From Stentor coeruleus (lineage: Eukaryota > Ciliophora > Heterotrichea > Heterotrichida > Stentoridae), in the NCBI GenBank assembly GCA_001970955.1, contig MPUH01000310.1, positions 1-64,000 of the forward strand: a DNA stretch of 64,000 nucleotides, written 5' to 3'. The notes under the pieces are model-generated. The model was not told the origin of the DNA. It saw nothing but the letters and a program-made list of their open reading frames with translations, and ran no database searches. A program made the position numbers and the translations under genes. Positions 30,618 through 40,747 of this stretch are shown here, piece after piece; position 1 is the first letter of the stretch, and every line of letters starts with the position of its first letter.

Positions 30618-33600
30618 CTATTTATTTAAACCACTAAATTGACTAAATTGACTAGATTTTTGATTCTTGGTGATAGCTTCTACATTGGTTAAAAATGATT
30701 TTGCCCTTATCACTTCAAGTTTCTTCCAAGCTTTAAAAAATCCTTTAAAAGCCCAAAATAAACTAATTAAAAACTGTCCTGATAGCGATATTACAACAGT
30801 TACTATAACAAATTTTTCCAAAATATTTATAAATATATTATCCCAATCAAATAACAATAAAAATGAAATGATAAAAACAATTAACGTGCAAACTTCACTT
30901 AAAATGTTTGAGAAAAATAAAGATAATTCTTTGAAAGGCCTGTAATAACAAAGATAAATAAGAGTACAAACTGAACAAAAAATCTGTAAGCCGCCTTGAA
31001 GGTAAAGTATTTGGTTAAGGTAAATCTGACAAATTATATAAATTATTCTTCTGATTAAGTAAAAAAGATAATACTGTGAACTCAAAAAACCTTTGTCGAT
31101 TTTGAACTCTTCAAATAAACATTTCCATTTTTTCATAAATTCCTGGTCTTTGTTAAGAATATTTTCAATATTCATATAGGAACCGATAAATAATATTGGA
31201 GAAAAAAGCCCAAAAATAATCTGAATTTTTTTACAATGCAAAATACTGCTGAGAATAAGTTGATATAACCCTCTACAGAAATTAGGATACTCTATATAAT
31301 AATTACTGAACGAATTTGGATAATTGCATAAATACCAACATCTAGAAAAGTTTGAATTATAAACCTTATAAAAAATGAATACCTGTAGTTCTCTATAATT
31401 TTGGTTAACTTTCGATTTTCAAATAGTTTAAACTTGCTTAATATCAAAAGTACAGGCCACAAAACACAGGCAACAAAGAAAATAGTAAACATTGATCCAG
31501 TATTTAACCAAAAAACTGAAGTTTGTAAGCCAAATCTTCTAGCTTCAAGATAAGGTTCAGATGTTGAATTTGGTGCAAAAATATAATAAGCTACATTTGG
31601 AGCTATATTATATTGACCAAAACTACCTAAAAAGTTTTTTAATCTTGGAGTTAAAGGTGCACTACCTAATGAAATATAAGATATTATTTGAATAGTATTT
31701 ATTAATGACCATACCGCTGATGGGTTGCTTATAATACCAGAACCTATTGATATTGTTGTTATTGCTTTTGATCCTGAGGATACACTTTTAGTTATAGTTT
31801 TAGCTTCAGCGCTGTTTAAATATTCAGAATATTCATATAATTCAATATTGTAAATATATTCATCAAGCATTTTCTCAGATTTGCTGAATATGGTATTTTC
31901 AGAAAGGTCAATGATGAGTTTTGTCTTTTCTGGAATATCTGATCCAAACTCAAGAGTTAAGTAAAAGTAAGTAGAGTTTTTTATAAACATTTTATATGAA
32001 AAAGAATAAGCTGGAAGAAGACTTATTTTCATTAAATAGCTATCGATAACGTTCTCAGTTTCATCCAAGAATAAAAATCCAATTTTGTTAAGATTACTCA
32101 CTGATGTCACTGCAGAGAAATACTTTCCAACACATTCTCCATCTTCCTGATAATATCCTTTTTGACATGTTGGAGTACAATAATCATCATCAGTAATTAT
32201 AGTATTATTTACACATTTCGTGCATTGAGTAAGTGAAATGCATTCTAAGCATAAACTCGCACAACTTTTACATTGAAAATCTTCAAAATACATTGAATCA
32301 AGGCATCTAGAGCAAGATTTTGAAGTTTCTGATAGTAATAAAGGAGATAAACAATTAATACAACTATCTGAAGTTGAAGAAAAGCAGGTTAAGCAAGAAT
32401 CATGACAAGGGGAACAAACATAATTATCAGAAATATATTCCATAAAGTATCCTTCATCACAAATACATGAATAATTAATTTCATAAGAATTTTCAGGGCA
32501 TGTACATATAGTACCATTAGGATTTGAGTAAGTTGTATTACATGTTAAACATTGATTTTCTTGATAACATGTTTTACATTCACTATTACAAGGTAAACAA
32601 GATGATGAATTTGTCATAGATAAACCAAAATATCCATCATTGCATACACATCCTATAGTTGCAGATGGAGATGAATTTTGAGCTATGCATGCTAAGCAAA
32701 TATTTTCTTGGTCACATTGTGAACAATCTGGGTGGCAAATTAAACAATTTAAAAGGGAGAAATAGAAACTACTGGGGCAAGTACACGCAGCATTTGAAAT
32801 TGATGAAGATTCAAGACATAAGCAAAGTATTTCATTTTCAATAATTTCACAGCTATCATGCATGCAACTCTCACAATTCAAGCATACAGAGCCAGAACAT
32901 CCATAATTACAACCACTTGGACAATTATTTCTTGCTCCATTCTGAGTATTATCAAAGTTATCAGAAAGGCAAAACTGTATACCATCCTGTACAATGCTTG
33001 GGTTGCATGATGAGGGACATGATTCTACAAGGCAATTTCCAGGTTCATAAAATCCTTTATAGAAATCTTCTTGATTTACTATATAATCAAAAATAACAAA
33101 ATACCATAAATACCCATTAAAAGATTTAGAATACAAGCCATAAGATCCCAAAGTTGCTTTAAAGTCAACATTATCCTCTGAATAAGTTAGATATGAAGTA
33201 TATCTTATAGCTAATACACCATTAATATAAAAATTCAATTCAGTGACATCAAAAGTGCATATAAGCAATTGCCATTTCCCTAAATATAAATCACCTGATG
33301 GGAATGAATTACTTGCGCTTAGTAAAGCTGATGATTCATCATTTTTGTGTTTAAACTTGATCCAGCCTGCTTTAGTATTAAATTCTCTTTTTATTTTTAA
33401 TGCATAGTTTAAATTTTCAGATTCCCTATAGAAAATGGTATGCTGATCAAAATCTCCGACCATAACCCATAAAACTATGGAGAATTTCTGAGTCAAATAG
33501 AAATTATTTGTTGTGATATCATTTGGAGGAAGACTTATGCAATTGTCTACGCCTTGTGCAAAGAAAGCTCCTCTATCAGTTGGAATGGTGTCATAGTCAA

Positions 33601-33754
33601 ATGTTAAGGAATTATTTCCGTTTACGGCGTGACGGGCATTTCCTGAATAGTCATAAATAATTCTTCCGAAATTTTTCCCAAGCTTATATTCTAGTATTTT
33701 ATCACATAAACTTGCCCACATAGTGAGAGTTAGTAATAAAACTTTTAGAATCAT
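30618..33754 (-). CDS. LamG / Cys-rich / multi-TM surface protein (paralogue A)
   Basis: Exons 31307-33754, 31235-31291 and 30618-31220 join across a 15-nt and a 14-nt intron and give 1035 residues. Unspliced it appears broken by a TAG and a frame change, but both vanish on splicing, and the paralogue at 34667-38512 has introns at the same two places. Order of parts: signal peptide (about 1-18); LamG/concanavalin-like head (about 20-225, GKILEYK-type start, LYLGKWQLLICTFDVTELNFYINGV core); Cys-rich growth-factor-receptor/EGF-like repeats (about 230-560); then a long C-terminal region with several membrane helices and a YYRPF motif, similar in style to TRP-like and ciliate multi-pass proteins. 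A surface sensor or channel is plausible, not shown. The start is the ATG at 33754; 33766 is only a TTG. Confidence 0.87.
31221..31234 (-). other. 14-nt intron
   Basis: Reads GTAAAAAAATTCAG. Removing it restores the frame, and the paralogue has a 15-nt intron (one more base in the A-rich part) at the same site. Either a true 14-nt intron or a 15-nt one with an A missed in the run. Confidence 0.8.
31292..31306 (-). other. 15-nt intron
   Basis: Reads GTAATTATTATATAG, whose last codon is the apparent in-frame TAG. The paralogue has GTAATTTATACACAG at the same position. Confidence 0.9.
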
Positions 33755-34666
33755 TATAATACACAATTTTTTAGAAATATAATAAAAATCAATTGTTTGG
33801 AAAAGATTGATATCTATGCGAATAAATTAAGCATAGGCAACATTAGACAAAATCTAGAATAAAAAGTTAGTTAAGTCAATTATAGGATTGCATATTCAAA
33901 GCTGGCTCATTTATCCCTATCATTATATATTAAATTTATATACTTAAAAATGCTAAATCATTTTGATTTCTTTATGATTCGATTTTTAAATCTCATGTAT
34001 GAAGAAAGTTAATCGATCTTATAGTCAGTCCTATAAATAAATCATCTTTACGAATAATCGCCAAGATTAAGATAGTTATTCCATTAGCATATTTTATTAA
34101 ACCTAAAAATTGGAAATATTGTATATTTCATAACTAAACCTAAACAGCCAAACTACTTAAAAATCAAGGATTTATATATATAATAGATACATCGATATTA
34201 TAAGTCTCATAAATCTATCAGTAGCTTTCACAATTTGATAATTCTCAAATCTTTAAACATTCTTTATATACATATGATTATTTTAATATCAATTCTATTA
34301 TGCATCTGCCATACTGTGTCAAATCTAAGGGCAAATTATTTTAGCGAACAGCCTTGTAAGATTTAAATTGCCAATATTTTTAGTATCAAGCATCTGAGTA
34401 TAAATTTTACAAAAACCCTTAAATATTTCAAGCAAAAGCATTATAATTTTAGTTTTGAATTGAATTGGAATCTGTTTTCCATTTATTTTAGTGCTTTTCT
34501 AATGCAAATCGAGTCCTGCCAAAAATGCAAATGGTAATATTAATTTAAATTTCCCTACTTTGAAAAATAATAACCCAAACTATTGTGTGCTTTTTAGCAG
34601 TTAGATACAAGCATTTTCTGCTTGCTTAATAGTTTTATAAATTTATGATAAAATTTTAATAAGAGT
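33755..34666. other. Intergenic with a coding-like relic
   Basis: AT-rich gap between the two LamG paralogues. One minus-strand stretch (34325-34498) looks like decayed coding sequence and is listed separately. Otherwise nothing recognised. Confidence 0.55.
34325..34498 (-). pseudogene. Possible gene relic, weakly RhoGAP-like
   Basis: A 57-residue minus-strand open stretch between two TAGs, with a composition unlike the surrounding AT-rich DNA. Its end, NIGNLNLTRLFAKIICP, resembles the conserved tail of GAP domains (N..NLAR.F.P.L). Further coding-like words lie in another frame past the second TAG. No start codon and no local intron motif explains it. The family guess is weak. Confidence 0.3.
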
Positions 34667-37600
34667 TTACTTAGTAATTATCTGTGAAATGTCACCGAAT
34701 GCAGTTTGATTAAATTTATCAACATTATTCAAAAAAGATTTAGCTCTGATGTATTCTAATTTCTTCCATGCTTTGTGAAATGATTTGCAAGCATTAAATA
34801 AACTGACTAGAAACTGTATGATAATTGAAGCCAATACTATTCCTATTATAACACTTTCAATAACATTGTAAAATTCATTTGGTAAATCAAATAAGAATAA
34901 ATAAATCAAAATAAATACCATAGTCATACTGATTTCACTGATTATTGTTGATATGCATACAGATACATTTTTGAAAGGTCTATAATAAAACAAATAGCAT
35001 AAAGTAAATATTGAACAGAAGATTTGTATACCACCTTGAAGGTAAAGCGTTTGGTTGAGATAAATCTGAGAGAATACATAGATGAGTCTTCGAATAAAGT
35101 AAAAAAGGTAAAATTGAGAACTCCAGAAGTTATTTTTGATTTTAAATTCGGTATAGAAACTTCCCCATTTTTTCATTAAATCTTGTGATTTACCTAGAAT
35201 TTCTTCTTTATTTAAAAATGAACAGATAAAAAATACTGAGGGTAAAAGAGCAAATATTATCTGATTATTTTTTACTAAACAAAACACTGCTGAGAATATG
35301 TTGAAATATCCATCTAAGGCAATAAGGATATCCTGTGTATAAATTACTGATCGCATTTGAATTATAGCACATATTCCTATGTCAAGATAGGCTTGGATCC
35401 AAAACCTTATAAAAAATGAGTATTTATAGTTCGATAATAATTTTTCTAACTTTTTAACAGTGCTAAAATATGGTAGTTTGCTTATTAAAAGCATCAAAGG
35501 CCACATACAAAGTACTGCAAAGAAGTTTGTGAAGATTTGCCCAGTATTCAATAAAAATAGTGAATTTTGAAAACCAAATCTTCGAGCTTCTAAATAAGGT
35601 TCAGAACTAGAATTGGGAGAAAAAATGAAATACCCAGCATTTGGAACAATATTATATTGACCAAAACTACTTAAAAATACTTTTAGTTTTGGGGTTAATG
35701 GATTACTGCTTAATGGTATATAAGAAACTAATTGAACTGTGTTTAGTAATGCCCATAAAGATGATGGGTTACTTATAATACCACAACCTATGGATATTGT
35801 TATAATAATTTTTACTGATGATGAAACCTTTTTTTCAATATTTTTTATTTCTATGCTGTTTTCAATAATTTTATATTCATAAAGTAATGAACTATAAATA
35901 TATTGCTTAAGGTGCTTACCAGATTTGCTCAATATGGAATTCGAAGATAGATCAACTATGACCTTAGTATCTTTAGGTATATTTGAACTAAAATCGAAGA
36001 CTAAATAAAATAATGTCGAATTGATTTCAAAGTATTTATACGAGAAATTATAAGCTGGAGAAAGCGTAATATTTATTGAATAGCTGCTAAGAGGATATTC
36101 TGTCTTTTCAGAAAATAAAATTCCAACTTTGTTAAGTTTACTAATTGATATCACAGCATAAAAATAATCCTCAACACAGTTCCCATTATCCTCAATATAT
36201 CCTTTTTTACAAAAGCACCCATATCTATTATTATCAGCATTATCAACACATTGCTGACATGAATTCTCATTTGAACATATTTTGCATAAATTCAAACATA
36301 GTTTACATTCCATATTACTAATATAATACCTCTCTTTACAATCTGGGACACAATTATAATTTTTATCAACTACTAATTTTTTATCTTTGCATGAAGTGCA
36401 TTGGTTTAGAGATAAACAAGTCAAGCAAGGTTCCTGACAAGTTAAACATTCAAAAATGTCAGGTGTTTTTTTAATATAATACCCATCTGAACAAATACAT
36501 TCATTAGAATTGTTATAAGAGTTTTCAGGACATATGCAATTATAATCAATTAAGTTTGAGTTTATTATTTTGCATTCAGAGCAAGTGTTACTGTTATTAC
36601 ATTTGCTACAATCATTAGAGCATTTAATACATTCACGAGTTACTTCATTCATAAAATACCCATCTTGGCAGTTACAACCTTCTATTAGGTTTGGAATTGC
36701 ATTAGAATCATTACAAGTTATGCATAATGTAGGACCATCACAAGCTTGGCAATCTGTGTGACATGAAGCACAACCATTTAAATCTGTTAAGTCAGTGCTG
36801 TAATAATTTTTATCACACAAACAACCTTCGTTTTCTGAGGGGCTAGCATTTGCAGCTTTGCATGTGAGGCATTTATAAGCTTGGTCACAAGTATCACATT
36901 CTTCATGGCAGGGATTGCATGATGATTGAGTTATAAGTGAACTTCCGTAGTATTTATCATTACATTTGCATCCTTTATCTATTTTAGGAGTTGAATTATC
37001 AGCAATACATGTAAGGCATATATTAGCTTGGTTACATGTAGCACATTCTTCATAACAAGGATTGCATGATGCTTGGGTTATAAGTGAATTTCCATAATAT
37101 TTATCCATACATATACATCCTTCATCTATGCTAGGAGTTGAATTATCAGCAATACAAGTAAGGCATATATTAGCTTGGTCACATGTATCACATTCTTTAT
37201 AACAAGGATTGCATGATGCTTGGGTTATAAGTGAACTTCCGTAGTATTTATCCTTACATTTGCATCCTATATCTATTTTAGGAGTTGAATTATCAGCAAT
37301 ACATGTAAGGCATATATTAGCTTGGTCGCATGTAGCACATTCTTCATGGCAAGAATTGCATGATGTTTTAGTTGTAAGTGAACTTCCATAATATTTATCC
37401 ATACATTTGCATCCTTTATCTATTTTAGGAGTTGAATTATCAGCGATGCATGCAAGGCATATATTAGCTTGGCTACATGTGGCACATTCTTCATGGCAAT
37501 TTTCACAGTTACAAAATGAAAAATAATACCTGTCCGGACAAGTGCAAGTTGTCTGCGAAGATGTTGCAATGCTTGGACATAAGCAATTAACTTGATTGCT

Positions 37601-38512
37601 TACAATTTCACAGCTTTTATAGTTGCATTCACAATTTAAACACAAAGAATTAGAACATCCATAAGAGCATCCACTAGGACAAGAATTCCCTGCTCCATTC
37701 TGTGTGGAGTCAAAGTTGATTGAAAGACAGTATTGCTGACTATTTTGCAAAATGCTTGGATTACATGATGATGGGCATGTATTAACAAGGCAATTTCCAG
37801 TAATATAGTTTCCTCCATAATAATCTGTTTGAGTAACTATAATATCAAAAATTGCAAAATACCACATATACCCTTCTAAAGCATAAGATGTACCATCATG
37901 AGATCCTAAGCGTGTAGTAAATTTTTTTGAATTTTCATTATATTCTGATGTCAGTGTTAATCTTGCTTTTTCCTCTCCATTTATGTATGCTTTGAGCAAA
38001 GTTACTTCTAAAGTGCAAATTATTAGTTCCCATTTACCTAAATATAAGTTACTTGATACAAATGCATTAGCTGAACTAAAAGCTGTACCTGGGTCATCAT
38101 TATTTTGTTTAAATCTTATCCAAATTCTGTCCGCACTGGATGATCTTTTAATCTTTAGCATATGTGAGACATTACTAGTAAAACGATTGAAAATTGTATA
38201 ATCGTAGGAGTCTCCAGTCATCACCCACATAACTATTGAGAAATTTGAACCTAAATTAAAATAGCTTGTTACATAATCATTCGGAGGTAGTGTTATACGA
38301 TTTTGTTGGTCTTTAACAAAAAAAGCTCCTCTATCAGTTGGCTTGGTATCATTGTATGATGTCGAAGAATTGTCTCCATTAACAGCATGCCAATTGTTAC
38401 CAGAATAATCATAGAATATCTGTCCGAAATTGGTTCCAAACTTGTACTCTAGGATTTTTCCACTTAAGCTTATATGTACTTCTAGACATATCAATAGAAG
38501 CTTTAAAACCAT
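34667..38512 (-). CDS. LamG / Cys-rich / multi-TM surface protein (paralogue B)
   Basis: Exons 35348-38512, 35276-35332 and 34667-35260 give 1271 residues. The two 15-nt introns contain no in-frame stop (they would read VIYTQ and VKNNQ), so a simple open-frame reading keeps them as ten false residues; the paralogue and the intron motif show they should go. Order: signal peptide; LamG-type head (about 20-230); Cys-rich EGF/GFR-like repeats (about 235-740), four of them near-identical at 147 bp (CHEECATCDQANICLTC, then DNSTPKID.GC.C.DKYYG); a beta-rich linker; and a C-terminal region with several membrane helices and a FYYRPFKN motif. Probably a surface sensor or TRP-like channel, inferred. The ATG at 38512 is used; 38530 is TTG. 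Confidence 0.9.
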   Translation of the reverse strand: MVLKLLLICLEVHISLSGKILEYKFGTNFGQIFYDYSGNNWHAVNGDNSSTSYNDTKPTDRGAFFVKDQQNRITLPPNDYVTSYFNLGSNFSIVMWVMTGDSYDYTIFNRFTSNVSHMLKIKRSSSADRIWIRFKQNNDDPGTAFSSANAFVSSNLYLGKWELIICTLEVTLLKAYINGEEKARLTLTSEYNENSKKFTTRLGSHDGTSYALEGYMWYFAIFDIIVTQTDYYGGNYITGNCLVNTCPSSCNPSILQNSQQYCLSINFDSTQNGAGNSCPSGCSYGCSNSLCLNCECNYKSCEIVSNQVNCLCPSIATSSQTTCTCPDRYYFSFCNCENCHEECATCSQANICLACIADNSTPKIDKGCKCMDKYYGSSLTTKTSCNSCHEECATCDQANICLTCIADNSTPKIDIGCKCKDKYYGSSLITQASCNPCYKECDTCDQANICLTCIADNSTPSIDEGCICMDKYYGNSLITQASCNPCYEECATCNQANICLTCIADNSTPKIDKGCKCNDKYYGSSLITQSSCNPCHEECDTCDQAYKCLTCKAANASPSENEGCLCDKNYYSTDLTDLNGCASCHTDCQACDGPTLCITCNDSNAIPNLIEGCNCQDGYFMNEVTRECIKCSNDCSKCNNSNTCSECKIINSNLIDYNCICPENSYNNSNECICSDGYYIKKTPDIFECLTCQEPCLTCLSLNQCTSCKDKKLVVDKNYNCVPDCKERYYISNMECKLCLNLCKICSNENSCQQCVDNADNNRYGCFCKKGYIEDNGNCVEDYFYAVISISKLNKVGILFSEKTEYPLSSYSINITLSPAYNFSYKYFEINSTLFYLVFDFSSNIPKDTKVIVDLSSNSILSKSGKHLKQYIYSSLLYEYKIIENSIEIKNIEKKVSSSVKIIITISIGCGIISNPSSLWALLNTVQLVSYIPLSSNPLTPKLKVFLSSFGQYNIVPNAGYFIFSPNSSSEPYLEARRFGFQNSLFLLNTGQIFTNFFAVLCMWPLMLLISKLPYFSTVKKLEKLLSNYKYSFFIRFWIQAYLDIGICAIIQMRSVIYTQDILIALDGYFNIFSAVFCLVKNNQIIFALLPSVFFICSFLNKEEILGKSQDLMKKWGSFYTEFKIKNNFWSSQFYLFYFIRRLIYVFSQIYLNQTLYLQGGIQIFCSIFTLCYLFYYRPFKNVSVCISTIISEISMTMVFILIYLFLFDLPNEFYNVIESVIIGIVLASIIIQFLVSLFNACKSFHKAWKKLEYIRAKSFLNNVDKFNQTAFGDISQIITK
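35261..35275 (-). other. 15-nt intron without in-frame stop
   Basis: Reads GTAAAAAATAATCAG; same site as the 14-nt intron of the paralogue. Confidence 0.85.
35333..35347 (-). other. 15-nt intron without in-frame stop
   Basis: Reads GTAATTTATACACAG; same site as the TAG-ending intron of the paralogue. The 57-nt exon between the two introns has the same length in both genes. Confidence 0.87.
36750..37500 (-). repeat. 147-bp tandem repeats coding for 49-residue Cys-rich units
   Basis: The word cattctt(c/t)at recurs at 36897, 37044, 37191, 37338 and 37485, an exact 147-bp period that keeps the frame. The units from 36897 to 37484 are nearly identical, while the one at 36750 is more diverged, showing recent expansion inside an old repeat. 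Confidence 0.92.
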
Positions 38513-39328
38513 TATAATTAGACCTATCAAGATAAAGTTGTTATATAATATAACTTTATATAAATCATTATAATCATCTAAATAAGAAGAGATTTGCCAT
38601 CCTAATAATAAATAATAATTATCATCAGAATTAAAGTTTGTTATTCTTATTTAGTGTATTTTATAACTATTTATATATTTCTATTCAGACTTATTATAAT
38701 TAATAGTTATTTAGGTATTCATTAAGCTATTATGACATATATATATTGGATTAATATATATTATATAAAACAGTAAGGCTTTTGAAATGCTCATAACTGA
38801 CATAAATATTATAATATTTTAGAATAAGAATTAGGCTAAAAAAGATTACATTAGCATAAAGTATATTGTTAAGATATTAAAATAGGTTAGATATATAACT
38901 TTATTGTTTTTTAGTAATATAAAACTCATAAAAGTATTTTTGGTTTTCCATTTATACAATTTTATAAACTTACCTTGTTTTCTTGATAAAATTCCATTGT
39001 ATGTTTATTTAAGTTGTCATGGTTCGTTTGATTATTTTGGTAAACAGTTTCTGCGTGAAGTAAAAAACATCCTGCAATTTCAAATGGCAGATAAGTAAAT
39101 TTTAACTGATCAATTACATTAGAAAAAAAAAATCAACAACCAAAATATCCCCAATTCTCTCAATTTTTTCACTAAATTCTCCATCTCATACCCCACTCAT
39201 TATCTTCCCAAAATTAAAAACTTTTTCTCAAATAAAAATTCAATACATAATTGAAAAGCATTATAAAACAAACATACTTTTTTTAAACCTATCAAATATT
39301 TATCTTAAACTTTTAAAAACTTAAATAA
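38513..39328. other. Intergenic, divergent
   Basis: AT-rich. A minus-strand open stretch of about 54 codons at 38962-39123 (containing LPFEIAGCFLLHAETVY) looks more protein-like than chance and ends at a GTAAGT, but there is no start, acceptor or known domain, so it is not called as a gene. The last 200 bases are C-rich and G-poor. Confidence 0.5.
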
Positions 39329-40747
39329 ATGTCATCTATTTTTGGCGACATCGACAGACAGGTTAACCCAGGCAATTCATTTTGGTGTCCCTTAGAATCT
39401 TATGTCCTTCAAGACATCACAGAAAATAAACTCTTCAGTTCCAAGCTAAAAATTATGAAATCCAGGGATCATTGGAAAGAGCGAACAATATTCTTAACAA
39501 CAACATCCTTATACTATTGCAAAAAAAATACAGAAAACCCTAAGAAAATGACTGTAATCAAATGGAAGAAAGTCGAAGCTTTTACCGAAGACAACGAAAT
39601 CGAAGAACGTTTTGGTATTAAAATCGGCCAAGGGACGATCTATGAAGAGTTTTATACAGAAAGTGTTGAAATGTTAGAAAATTGGCTCGTCAACCTTAGT
39701 AAAGTTGCTATAATGATTGACTTTGAAGAAGATTACGCCATTATTAAAGAAGTTGGTAAAGGAAACTACGCTACTGTTTTCCTAGTCCAAGACCTAGAAA
39801 ACTATCAGAAATTCGCCGTCAAACAAATCAACAAAGAAGTTGTTAAAAAAAGTTCCCGAGGTCCAAGTGCTGTGATAAGTGAAATCGAAATTATGCGTAA
39901 AATCTCACATCCTATGATGGTCAAACTATACAGAATCTACGAAAATGATGATTTCGTAAGTTTAGTCCTCGATTATGTTGAAGGTGGGGATCTCTTCCAC
40001 CGCATCCAAAAAAAAGAAAAATTCCCTGAACAAACTGCGGGGATTTTTATCTCAAACATGCTTGAAGGGCTTAAATACCTTCATTCATTAAATATTGTTC
40101 ATAGAGATTTAAAACCTGAAAATTTGCTTATGGTTTCAATTGAAGATGATACAGAATTTAAACTTTGTGATTTTGGTCTTGCATGTATTGCAGGTGATGA
40201 TCAAGTTTTAAGATGTGGATCTCCAGGTTATGTTGCCCCAGAGATTCTGATGAAAAAAGCATATAATAACAAAGTTGATATTTTTAGTGCAGGGATTATA
40301 CTGTATATTATATTATCTGGACGTGCTCCTTTTTATGGTAAAACTTCTAATGAAATACTTATTAAGAATAAAGAATGCCGTTTACAGTTTCATGATAAAT
40401 ATTGGAGAGAAGTTTCAAAAGATGCTGTTGATATGGTTCTTAGGCTTACTGATCCTGATCCAAATACTAGAGTTTCTGCTGAATATGCACTTAGGCATCC
40501 TTGGCTTCAGAATATAAATAAAGCTATGTCTTTATTAAGCCCTTTTCCTAGTAATCCAAATATTGAAGGATCACCTGAATGTGGAGCTTCGTTTGCTTTA
40601 ATGAAAAGGATTAATGATAGAAGGGAAATGGGTGCTGAAGTCGTGTTTGGAAATGTAGAACCTGGGAGGATACCGAAAGAACATTTGAAAGAGTCGAAAA
40701 ATGCTAATGAGGTACTGAAAAAACTTAGAGAAGATGATAATTTATAG
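39329..40747 (+). CDS. PH-domain Ser/Thr protein kinase, CAMK-like
   Basis: 472 residues. Residues about 18-127 form a PH-type domain (KIMKSRDHWKERTIFLTTTSLYY, ending ENWLVNLSKVA). Residues about 135-393 are a complete kinase: glycine loop GKGNYATVFLV (143-153), Lys165 in FAVKQ, the catalytic loop HRDLKPEN (258-265), DFG (281-283) and APE (303-305). All catalytic residues are present. The short activation loop without a DPD-type insertion and the YEN..LVLDYVEGGDL hinge fit the CAMK group, close to ciliate CDPK-like kinases but with a PH domain in place of EF hands. Membrane recruitment through phosphoinositides is inferred from the PH domain. Confidence 0.94.
   Translation: MSSIFGDIDRQVNPGNSFWCPLESYVLQDITENKLFSSKLKIMKSRDHWKERTIFLTTTSLYYCKKNTENPKKMTVIKWKKVEAFTEDNEIEERFGIKIGQGTIYEEFYTESVEMLENWLVNLSKVAIMIDFEEDYAIIKEVGKGNYATVFLVQDLENYQKFAVKQINKEVVKKSSRGPSAVISEIEIMRKISHPMMVKLYRIYENDDFVSLVLDYVEGGDLFHRIQKKEKFPEQTAGIFISNMLEGLKYLHSLNIVHRDLKPENLLMVSIEDDTEFKLCDFGLACIAGDDQVLRCGSPGYVAPEILMKKAYNNKVDIFSAGIILYIILSGRAPFYGKTSNEILIKNKECRLQFHDKYWREVSKDAVDMVLRLTDPDPNTRVSAEYALRHPWLQNINKAMSLLSPFPSNPNIEGSPECGASFALMKRINDRREMGAEVVFGNVEPGRIPKEHLKESKNANEVLKKLREDDNL

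Noticed and set aside
31292-31294. TAG recoded as Gln (alternative ciliate code)
   Set aside because: The paralogue has CAG there, but both triplets are the last bases of an intron. Other genes end normally in TAG.
30618-33754. Pseudogene call for LamG paralogue A (TAG plus frame change)
   Set aside because: Both defects lie in 15- and 14-nt introns that match the local motif and the paralogue's intron sites.
36897-37484. Possible CRISPR-like array (regular 147-bp spacing)
   Set aside because: The repeat is in frame, codes for Cys-rich units and has no repeat-spacer structure; the organism is a eukaryote.
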